Below are positions 1-6,920 of a stretch of DNA of 11,628 nucleotides, in pieces (within the stretch, counting starts at the first letter, position 1; every line of letters begins with the position of its first letter). The stretch is from CAIVSN01 sp040383945. GTDB taxonomy: Bacteria > Patescibacteriota > Gracilibacteria > BD1-5 > UBA2023. The DNA lies in assembly GCA_040383945.1 (NCBI GenBank), contig JBEICN010000031.1:1-11628 (forward strand), written 5' to 3'. Both the position numbers and the translations under genes were made by a program. The notes below the pieces were generated by a model that saw only the letters and a list, made by a program, of their open reading frames with translations, had not been told where the DNA came from and did not search any database.

Positions 1-771
1 CGTTGCCGAAAAGCCACCAGAATACTTTTGCTCGGATATTTTGTCATATTCCTGCGAAGAATCAACCCCGGTATTTCAGACAAATTCCTCTTGTATGTTC
101 TCCTTGAGATTCAATCGATCAAAACTGGCAACCTCTTTGACCATTTCACGCCTTTCCAGAGTCTTTTCTGGCAATGTCGTACTAAATATTTTATCTGCCA
201 AACGATCGAGCCAAGCAATGAATTTATGACTAGAAAATCCAGCCAAAAACGTAAAGACTCCATACAGATATACATTTTGTATGGTAATTTCTAGTCCCAT
301 AGACCCTCACTGAAGTACACCGAGTCCACTTCTTGCGATCGAGAAAGCGATGATTCCGAGAAAGCTTGAAAGAATGGGTTGCACGAGAAACCAGAAAATC
401 CAAGTATAATTAAATCTTCAAATATACACTTCTACGGTTACCAAAGCCTGGAACTGATCAAAAGAAATCTTTTTGTTCAAATAATCCTGATGGGCAACAT
501 CATAGATATTTGCATATTTATTTGCCCGGTAAAAATCCTTTATGATAAATGAAATTCCCCCCATGATGCTCACGGAAAGCATCAGAAGAATAAGTTTTGC
601 TTCGGTAACAATAGACTCGGGGAGAATCTGCTTTTCCTGAAAGCCAAAATACTCATTAACATCAAAAGAAATCGCATACCTGCCAAGCATGAGTGCTACT
701 CAGAGCAGGAGAAGTATCCAGCTGAGAATAATACATTTCGCAAGGGAATTTTTTGTTTCGTGTGATAGCAT
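1..771 (-). CDS. Four-helix membrane protein of unknown function, C-terminus cut by window edge
   Basis: I do not recognise the family. The frame is open from ATG at 771 to the left edge (at least 257 codons) only if TGA is read as glycine at 700-702, 418-420, 307-309 and 76-78. An in-frame TAA at 790-792 lies upstream, so the 771 ATG is the natural start. Four hydrophobic segments are visible, near residues 11-30, 60-77, 122-146 and 164-181. Charged loops separate them, and a polar, probably soluble tail follows from about residue 190. The fourth segment ends in FLAGFSSHKFIAWLDRLAD, a 'GFS' turn plus amphipathic helix of a kind found in several bacterial membrane proteins; this resemblance is weak. 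The gene starts 10 nt after the stop of the peptidoglycan hydrolase gene, so the two are probably co-transcribed and an envelope role is likely. No good Shine-Dalgarno sequence is visible, which fits translational coupling. Four of about 18 glycines are UGA, a high share for this window. Confidence 0.8.
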
Positions 772-781
772 AATATAAAAA

Positions 782-3031
782 TTACGGGGTTACTTCAGAA
801 GCAGTTTCAGTCATAATCGCCTGCTTGGACGATGAATCTACAAAAGCGTCCATTTCTTTCTCGGTAAGCCGAAAGAGATACCCATCTTCCACGAATCTTC
901 CTTTGAGAGAAGAAAGACAACGAACAATGTTTTCTTGCCAATTCTTCGGACTGGAAGCGTAGATGGCTCCGGTTTTATTCCCCCATCGAGAAAGGTCGCT
1001 CAGTCGTTGATATTCTCAAAGATATTTATTATTCAGCGTTTTCCCCATCCAGTATACTCCATCTCGCGCAGAGGCAAAGTCTTGTGTTCCCCCAGAATCG
1101 GTGTTACCTATATTTCCAACATTAAACGGGGTCTTGAGATTACGACCAAGTCCTGACTCGGCAAGACCGATACACATGAGAAAACTTGGATCGAGCTTTG
1201 CCCCAACAGCTTCTTCGGTCCATATGTTCCAATCTTGGAAATCGGGAACGGCATAATTTTTCAAAAGATATTTTTGGCGTTCTATCTCGTTTTCTCCACG
1301 TATGACAAATGTTTCGTATTTGGAAGTATTGGCCATATATCCATATCGAAGCCGAAGATCTTGTATAAACTTATATTTGTATTTATTTGAAAGAGTTTCA
1401 AAACGCAAGTAGGAAAGATTGAGGTATCTCATAGGGTCGACAATTTCTCGATTGAGCCATACCTCAAAGTGAAGATGTGGCCCACTCGACATGACTCCAG
1501 CACCAAGCGTGCCTGGAGCACCTCCAGAAAGCGCCAAAACTTGGCCGGCTTCCACAAAATCAAATTTCGATACTTTAATCTCACTTACATGTCAGTACAC
1601 GGTGACAAAACCATTTGGATGCTTGACGGCTAGGTATCAGTATCCATTTGGAGTGGGTTCATTCAAAAAATACACATAGCCAGGCATAGGAGAAACGATT
1701 TCTGTGCCTTGCTCTATGGGAATATCAATTCCTTCGTGACTACTGCCAACCGATTCAAAATAATCAGCATCATGGAAATATGCAGAGATATTGTGTGGAT
1801 CTACTGGCCAAGCAAGAGGATTTTCTGGAACTTCCTCAAGGGCAAACTCTCTGAGCTTTTTTTCGCTATGATAGGAAAGGTTGAGCTCGGCACAGCTCAC
1901 GATAGAGCCGGAAGAAATCGGGATAATACCAGTTGAAGGACTCACTCGACATCCAGATCGATCCGCCACCGTAGCAAAAGAATCGTCGTATTCCTGCATG
2001 GCAACAGTAAGTCGATCTTCAATTTTTGCCTGCTTTTCTTGTCTATCAAATATATATTCATTGAATAGCGCTTCTTGGCCTCTCGTCTTTTGTAAGAGAT
2101 TTTGTCGGTACTCCTTTTGGTCCTCAAGCTCCTTTTTTTGGAGTGCGAGTTGTCTTTTGAGCTCGATGATTCCTGCCTTCTCTTGCTTCATTTGTTGAGT
2201 CCGGACATAATAATCCTTGAGCATTGTGCGTCGCTCTTCTAGAAAATTTTGCCCCGTCACCTCGATGATGGACATAAAATGGTAGTTGGCGAGAACGTCT
2301 GAAACATTCCCTTCGGTAAAAACAAGCGTTCGAATCAAATCTATGGATTCGTCTTCACCATATACAAAATCACCCTTAGAATAAATATAGGAAAGATAGT
2401 TCAAGATAGTTTCTTTGTTTGCATCAATCCTATTTTGTAACTCCACCATTTCACGAAGTAGATCGGCAATTTCTCGATTCTTAGCTCGTATAGATTCTTC
2501 GGAATATGATATTTTTCCGGTAATGTTCTCGATATTTGTGCTAAGCTCGCGTAGCAAGGACTGAAGTGTAAATTTTCTGCTCGTAACTTCTTTTTTTTGT
2601 TCCTTGAGAGCGTCTTTGGAAGATTCGATCCGTTGAATAAATTCTTCAAGATTTTTGATTTTTCCCTGACTTTCAAAAAGTCCACGCTCCTCTTCTGGTG
2701 TAAATGGGGAGTTGGTAAACAAAAGCTTTTCTTGATTTTCTTTGAAAGTGTCGAGAATAACTGCTGTTTTTGACTTTTTTATTCCGACAAATGAAACGGG
2801 GTCTTTTGAGGTGATTTCTTTGGCAACTGTGTCGTCTGAGGCGGTGCCCCCTGTTTGAGCATGAATGGTATTTGTGCCAAAAAATGATTGTATCAGCACA
2901 AGCATGGTAATACTGACGCGTTTTACTAGGAGCAAAACGTAAGAATTGAGGGGGATGGTTGCGATTTGAAAATGCTTCACAATATATATTGTACGGATAG
3001 GCTTTGGATACTCGAAAAAAGAATACCACAT
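782..3031 (-). CDS. Secreted peptidoglycan hydrolase: coiled coil + M23 metallopeptidase + lysozyme-like domain
   Basis: The protein has 749 residues and is predicted to cut cell-wall peptides outside the membrane. A hydrophobic signal or anchor segment lies at about residues 31-58, with a possible cleavage site after IHA (58). Residues 110-355 are heptad-rich coiled coil, as in EnvC/NlpD-like hydrolase regulators. The M23 (LytM-type) domain carries the zinc ligands H432 and D436 (HEGID), a catalytic His at 481 (VYGHVSE) and the HLH triad at 519-521 (GPHLHFEVW), so it looks active. A C-terminal region at about 605-685 resembles lysozyme/glucosaminidase folds, with E625 in LAESGLGR as candidate catalytic acid followed by PFNVGN. 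UGA is read as Gly at 1637-1639, 1592-1594 and 1016-1018, the first two inside the M23 domain. The start at 3031 is favoured by GGAGGT nine bases upstream and a TATAAT box; an upstream ATG at 3154 would extend into rsmG and its terminator. It precedes the membrane protein gene by 10 nt. Confidence 0.92.
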
Positions 3032-3040
3032 TCGCGAGCT

Positions 3041-3046
3041 ACCTCC
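3041..3046 (-). promoter_or_regulatory. Strong Shine-Dalgarno site of the peptidoglycan hydrolase gene
   Basis: The minus strand reads GGAGGT, separated by nine bases from ATG at 3031. It fixes the start of the hydrolase gene and is the only strong Shine-Dalgarno match I found in front of a gene in this window. Confidence 0.85.
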
Positions 3047-3049
3047 AAA

Positions 3050-3055
3050 ATTATA
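3050..3055 (-). promoter_or_regulatory. -10 box of the peptidoglycan hydrolase operon
   Basis: The minus strand reads a perfect TATAAT just downstream of the rsmG terminator and just upstream of the ribosome binding site. The best -35 match is a weak TTTAAA about 18 bases further up. Its position between a terminator and a start codon supports a separate transcription unit. Inferred from sequence only. Confidence 0.55.
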
Positions 3056-3080
3056 TCTTGACGTTTCGAGAATTTTAAAC

Positions 3081-3112
3081 AAAAAAAGAGATTTTCCGTT
3101 ATATCTCTTTTT
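3081..3112 (-). terminator. Rho-independent terminator after rsmG
   Basis: Ten-base arms AAAAAGAGAT (3083-3092) and ATCTCTTTTT (3103-3112) enclose a ten-base loop. On the minus strand the hairpin is followed by a T-tract, and it begins six bases after the rsmG stop. It separates the SPFH-nfeD-rsmG unit from the hydrolase gene. The stem is AT-rich apart from the central GAGA/TCTC part. Confidence 0.75.
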
Positions 3113-3117
3113 GCATG

Positions 3118-3756
3118 TTATTTTTGAAAAATATACAAAGTTCGTAATTGTCACAAAAACTCATATGGTCGCTCAGGAAGAAGTCTGAGTTTGAGTTTTT
3201 TGGCGATTTTCATTCCTATGGAAAACTCCTCGGGACTCGCGATTTTATAGAGTACGATATTCCCCCCTTGAGCCGTAAACGGATAGGCCCACTCGAGAAT
3301 TTGAGCCATTCCAGCAGTAGCACGAGAAACCACTAGGGTAAAGCTCTCAAAATACTCTGGCTGCTCGTGTATTTGCTCTGCTCTCGCATTCACCACTGCC
3401 ACATTTTTGAGCTGGAGTAACTGCGTGAAGTGCTCGCATGCCTTCGTCTTCTTTCCGACTGAATCTAAGAGCACGATCGGTGTCGTAGGGTGAATGATAG
3501 CAAGAGGAATGCCAGGAAAGCCACCTCATGTACCGATATCCAGTATCCGGTTCTCCGAAACATCAAAAAATTTTTCTAGCATGAGTGAGTCCACAAAGTG
3601 CTTTTCTATTATAGCATGTGGCTCTCGAATCGCCGAAAGATTGGTGTGGGAATTGTATGCGATGAAGGCCTCAAGAAACTGAGAGAACTTTTGCGCTTCG
3701 TCCTGAGATAATTCCAATTGATGTCGTCAAAATACATCGACTATTTCCTCAATCAC
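3118..3756 (-). CDS. rsmG: 16S rRNA (guanine-N7) methyltransferase RsmG
   Basis: RsmG (GidB) methylates N7 of G527 in the 530 loop of 16S rRNA, using S-adenosylmethionine. The product has 212 residues, the usual family length. Visible family features are an N-terminal helix region with the phrase YNSHTNLSAIR (like YNLTSIR), then HFVDSL, then the cofactor loop DIGTGGGFPGIPLA near residues 73-86, LLDSVGKKTKA, and the late VVSRATA (like SRA). UGA codes Gly at 3727-3729, 3526-3528 and 3151-3153. The middle one is a glycine of the cofactor loop, and the last lets the protein run on to a typical end, RTLYIFQK. An upstream in-frame TAG at 3763-3765, which is also the nfeD stop, limits the start. GTG at 3756 is chosen because it restores the N-terminal helix; TTG at 3717 would remove it. 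It lies 6 nt after nfeD as the last gene of the operon. Confidence 0.95.
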
Positions 3757-3762
3757 AGCGTG

Positions 3763-4197
3763 CTAGTTAGTTACCACTTCCACTATGACCTGAGTTCCTG
3801 AATGTGCTTTGAGAATCACTTTTTTCCCGTCAGCAAAGTCTTTTGTTACACAAGAATCTTTTACCAGATAGTTAATTCCTTCGACATTGATTCGGTACTC
3901 ACCCTTGGATTCTTTGAGTACAAACATTTCACCCAGCTGAACTTCAAGGGGATTATCTGAACGACTAGTGGTATTGCTCTTAAAATATTTCGGCACAAAA
4001 TACGAAAGTACCACGCTGACACCTACAAAGAGTAATGTTTGAGGTACAGTAATACTAACATCTTTGGTAAACCAAACATACGCTGCTACCACAAAGGCAG
4101 CAATACTGATGCAAAAACCATACAGAGTAACCGTGAACAGTTCTATAATTATAAAGAACACCCCGGTTGCAATCCAAAATATCAATAATTGGCTCAT
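3763..4197 (-). CDS. NfeD-like membrane protein (short form), partner of the adjacent stomatin-like protein
   Basis: The product has 144 residues. Two or three hydrophobic segments at about residues 5-45 and 51-68 are followed by a soluble C-terminal part (about 80-142). Its pattern of LGEMFVLKESKGEYRINVEGINYLV fragments and a final VIVEVV strand fits the OB-fold NfeD C-terminal domain. This is the short class lacking the ClpP-like protease domain, comparable to E. coli YbbJ beside QmcA. NfeD proteins are known to be encoded next to SPFH proteins and are thought to help assemble or support them in the membrane. The same pairing occurs here: the gene follows the SPFH gene by 6 nt and precedes rsmG by 6 nt. 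The ATG at 4197 has an A+T-rich leader with no Shine-Dalgarno site. The stop is TAG and there is no internal UGA. Confidence 0.88.
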   Translation of the reverse strand: MSQLLIFWIATGVFFIIIELFTVTLYGFCISIAAFVVAAYVWFTKDVSITVPQTLLFVGVSVVLSYFVPKYFKSNTTSRSDNPLEVQLGEMFVLKESKGEYRINVEGINYLVKDSCVTKDFADGKKVILKAHSGTQVIVEVVTN

Positions 4198-4203
4198 ATA
4201 AAA

Positions 4204-5076
4204 TTATTTAATTCAGAAACTTTTGCTGATACTCGTCAAAATATCAGAATCAAGAATATACTTCGTATTTCCTCCACCGAGAGAATTCTGTATAACATTC
4301 AATTGCTCTTTGGTAACGGCAGCACCCTTGAAAAATTCACTCGCAGCATTGGACTCAAGCTCAAGAGCTTTTGCGGTTGCTTCTGCAATTTTTATTTTTG
4401 CTTCAGCCTCTCCGACAGCACGCAAGATTTGTGATTCTTTGTCTCATTCAGCTTTGAGAATTTGAGATTGCTTATCACCTTCCGATTTGGTAATCAAAGA
4501 CTGTTTATATCCTTCTGCTTCAAGAATCTGAGCGCGCTTCTCTCGTTCCGCCTTCATTTGTTTACTCATAGACTCCATGATATCATGCGGAGGATCGAGT
4601 CGCTTGATCTCAACTCGCATAACTTTGACTCCCCACTTCTCGGTTTCTCGATCAAGAGTTTCGAGGAGTCGAGCATTGATAACTTCTCGATTGGAAAGCG
4701 TTTCATCAAGCGACATAGTTCCCAAAACGGATCGCAGACTGGTTTGTGCCAAGTTCACCACTCCCATAAAAACATTGGTAATGGCATACTGAGACTTGTA
4801 TGAATCCATAATCTGAACATATACAATTCCATCAACCGCAACACCAACGTTATCCTTGGTGATGATTTGTTGCTCTGGAACATTGATCACTTGTTCTCGA
4901 AGGTCGACACGGAGAATGGATTGAATTCCTGGAATCAGGAAAACGATACCTGGCCCCACGGTGTTTGAGTACTTTCCCAAGGTTATTATCAAAGCCTCCT
5001 CTCCCTGCTTGATTGTTTTGATAAAAAATGGGATCGCAAGACCAATGACAATTATCAGTATAATTATGCCGTTCAT
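4204..5076 (-). CDS. Stomatin/prohibitin-type SPFH membrane scaffold protein (QmcA-like)
   Basis: The product has 290 residues. It starts with a membrane anchor (about residues 3-19), then the SPFH domain: QGEEALIITLGKYSNTVGPG, IPGIQSILRVDLREQ, then NREVINARLLETLDRETEKW and VEIKRLDPP. A charged helical region (about 175-245) rich in AEGDK-like repeats forms the oligomerising coiled coil, and a short C-terminal tail follows. SPFH proteins form large ring or cage assemblies that organise membrane microdomains and modulate membrane proteases. UGA codes Gly at 4444-4446, within an AEGDK repeat whose neighbouring copy uses a standard Gly codon, and again four codons from the end (4213-4215), giving the C-terminus SFGIK before TAA. 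It is the first gene of the SPFH-nfeD-rsmG unit, with a candidate promoter at 5105-5132. No Shine-Dalgarno site is evident. Confidence 0.95.
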
Positions 5077-5104
5077 ACTATCTAGATTAAAGGATATTTC
5101 GCAT

Positions 5105-5132
5105 ATAATAGATGGTATGAAAGAAAAAGCAA
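5105..5132 (-). promoter_or_regulatory. Candidate promoter of the SPFH-nfeD-rsmG operon
   Basis: On the minus strand TTGCTT (5127-5132) and TATTAT (5105-5110) are separated by 16 bases, giving a predicted start about 20 bases before the SPFH start codon. The same A+T-rich core reads TATAAT at 5104-5109 on the plus strand, but no convincing -35 precedes it there. Confidence 0.5.
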
Positions 5133-5144
5133 AACTAATAGCTT

Positions 5145-5177
5145 GAGCACGGCGTACACGAGTTGTGCCTCTTTTTT
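5145..5177 (+). terminator. Terminator-like hairpin in the divergent SPFH/yvcK promoter region
   Basis: On the plus strand GAGCAC (5145-5150) pairs with GTG-C-CTC (5165-5171, one bulged C) around a 14-base loop, followed directly by six Ts (5172-5177). It lies between two divergent genes, where no gene end needs a terminator. It could be a fortuitous hairpin, the end of a short RNA started at the plus-strand TATAAT (5104-5109), or an attenuator ahead of yvcK. Confidence 0.35.
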
Positions 5178-5209
5178 ATATATTTTCATGCAAAAAAAAG
5201 AATTTTCAC

Positions 5210-5215
5210 TAAAAT
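5210..5215 (+). promoter_or_regulatory. Possible -10 box of yvcK
   Basis: TAAAAT ends six bases before the yvcK start codon, so transcription would begin at or next to the A of the ATG and the mRNA would be leaderless. No clear -35 is visible, so this is tentative. Confidence 0.3.
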
Positions 5216-5221
5216 AGTCCT

Positions 5222-6205
5222 ATGAAAAATTCGAACACTCCGTGTAATATCATCACCATAGGATGAGGAACGGGAAGCACCAATGTGCTTCTTGGTCTCA
5301 AGCATCTCCATCACGCAAACCTTGCGGCTATCGTCACCTCCTCTGACAGCGGAGGGAGCACGGGAGAGCTTCGAGACGAATTTGGAATTCTTCCTCCTGG
5401 TGATGCGCGACGAGCTATTGCCGCTCTCTCAAAAGATACCGAGCGAGTTCGGAGGATGTTCGAACACCGTTTCGATAAGAGCCGAATAAAAGGGCATACC
5501 ATTGGTAACCTGCTACTTACGTGACTTGCCGAGATGACGGGGAGTTTTGAAGAGGCCGTTGATATCCTGTCAGAAATGTTTGATGTACAAGGCAAAGTGA
5601 TTCCAGTAACCCTTGATGATACGCAACTCTGCGTAGAGCTGGTTGATGGTCAGAAAATCATAGGAGAAACCAATATTGATGTGCCAAAACATGATGGGAA
5701 TCTTCGCATAAAAAACGCATATCTTACTGGGGGTGGCGCACTGAATCCAAGAGCCAGGGAGGCTATATTACATGCAGACTTTATCGTGATATGACCCGGG
5801 GACCTCTACACCAGCATCGTGCCGAATCTCCTCACTATTGGCATGAGAGAAGCACTCGCTGAATCCAAAGCAAAGATTATCTACATCTGTAACATTATGA
5901 CGAAGCATGGTGAAACTGACGGATTTGAAGTACGAGATTTTGTTGAAGTGGTAGAGCGCTACATTGGTACAGGAATTCTAGATTTTGTTCTGGTAAATAG
6001 CGGAGAAATTCCTGATGCACTCGCAGAAAAATACCTCACCACAGAAAACAAATTGCCCGTTAAGCTCGGTCTTCAAGACAAAAAAAATGCCTCGAGCTAC
6101 GATCTTATTGAACGAGATTTGGCGAGTGAACATGATTATGTTCGACACGATCCCAAAAAACTCGGCCGGGTAATGATGGATTTTTTGGAAGGGTGGATCA
6201 AATAA
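5222..6205 (+). CDS. yvcK: YvcK/CofD-like UDP-sugar-binding protein (gluconeogenesis factor)
   Basis: The product has 327 residues, normal for the family. YvcK (CuvA/MgfK) binds UDP-GlcNAc-type ligands and links central carbon metabolism to cell-wall synthesis; it shares its fold with CofD. Visible motifs are the N-terminal nucleotide loop IGGGTGS (13-19), the SSDSGGSTGELR loop near residue 45, GHTIGNLLL, LTGGGALN, the IGPGDLYTSIVPNLL segment (190-204) and CNIMTKHGETDGF, followed by the family's C-terminal P-loop-like fold. UGA codes Gly at codon 15 (5264-5266), codon 101 (5522-5524) and codon 191 (5792-5794). Codons 15 and 191 are hallmark glycines of the family and are among the best proofs of the code in this window. 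The frame runs clean to TAA. It is divergent from the SPFH operon and is followed by a separately promoted membrane protein gene. Confidence 0.95.
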
Positions 6206-6225
6206 CTCCAGAATTAGCGAAATTC

Positions 6226-6255
6226 TTGACACGACTTTAAAAATTACGCTATACT
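6226..6255 (+). promoter_or_regulatory. Sigma70-type promoter of the DUF5665-like gene
   Basis: TTGACA (6226-6231) and TATACT (6250-6255) are separated by 18 bases. The predicted start near 6262 leaves a leader of about 10 bases before ATG at 6272. A second TATAAT at 6258-6263 is too far from the -35. This is the best consensus promoter in the window. Confidence 0.75.
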
Positions 6256-6271
6256 CGTATAATCAAGCTAT

Positions 6272-6868
6272 ATGAAACAAAAAAATCCTGTAAACACTCC
6301 AGACACTCCATGACTTTCAGATGAAAAGATCAGTAGTGAAAAGAAAAAAATCATGAAATCCAGTTTTATTGAACAGGAACTTTTATGAGCATCTATCGTA
6401 CAGAAGGAGCTTATGATTACGATTCGCGAGCTCAATTCGCAACTTTCGAGTCTCAATACTTCACTTAACTTGATTCGCGAACATGAGTTTGTTGAATTCC
6501 ACAAATCAAAGTGGCGTATCGTTGCGTACCAAATCGCTCTAGGAATGTTATTTGCCATAGGAACCGTTCTCGGACTCGCACTCATTTCCTGGTCAACTTA
6601 TACCTTCTTTAAGGATAGTGAGATACTTCGTCAGATCGTCGACAAGCAGCTCGATTCAAGAAACTTCAATTTGGCAGAAATCAAGAACCGAGCTACCAAA
6701 GATGCGACATCGAACTCTTGAACTCAAAAAATTGAAGCAGAATCAACTATCAAAGCTTCGACGGGAAGTGAGAATTCTGGAAGTGGTATTCCAATATATG
6801 CTCCAACACAGCAAGTACCGGATGCCATACCAGCACCTTCTAAGCCGGTACCCTCCTCAAAGCAATAG
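6272..6868 (+). CDS. Single-helix membrane protein, DUF5665-like, with disordered Pro/Ser tail
   Basis: The product has 198 residues. The first ~75 are polar with helical, coiled-coil-like character (ITIRELNSQLSSLNTSLNLI). Next comes a conserved-looking block, EFVEFHKSKWRIVAYQ, leading into one long hydrophobic helix (about 84-112) and then FFKDSEILRQIVDKQL. This arrangement resembles DUF5665 proteins, which are small membrane proteins of unknown role; that assignment is a judgement from pattern, not a search. The tail from about residue 130 is low-complexity and rich in Ser, Thr and Pro (PAPSKPVPSSK), probably disordered. UGA codes Gly at 6311-6313, 6386-6388 and 6719-6721, three of nine glycines. 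Without recoding only the middle fragment would be called, and the N-terminus and tail would be missed. The stop is TAG. It is transcribed from its own promoter after yvcK and converges on leuS. Confidence 0.85.
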
Positions 6869-6879
6869 CATCTAGTAAA

Positions 6880-6906
6880 ACTCCTCCTTCGGAAAGAAAG
6901 AGGAGT
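6880..6906. terminator. Hairpin between convergent genes, probable terminator
   Basis: ACTCCTC (6880-6886) pairs with GAGGAGT (6900-6906); an inner TTC/GAA pairing lengthens the stem. On the minus strand it is followed by TTTTAC, so it most likely ends the leuS transcript. The plus-strand side has only a poor T-tract. Confidence 0.65.
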
Positions 6907-6920
6907 GTATGCTTTCTATA

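Noticed and set aside
3031..3154. Longer start of the hydrolase gene at ATG 3154
   Set aside because: It would add 41 residues of unlikely composition, overlap the rsmG end and read through its terminator, whereas ATG 3031 has both a TATAAT box and GGAGGT in the right places.
5117..5212. Plus-strand 31-codon frame (MKEKAKLIAGARRTR...) in the SPFH/yvcK spacer
   Set aside because: It overlaps a terminator-like hairpin, has low-complexity Lys/Arg content and no recognisable signal; chance is likely. It is mentioned only in connection with the hairpin.
5222..6205. UGA as tryptophan (code 4, Mycoplasma-like) or as selenocysteine
   Set aside because: The UGA sites align with conserved glycines, not Trp or Cys, and Trp is encoded by TGG throughout. 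Twenty-one sites in unrelated families without recoding hairpins exclude selenocysteine.
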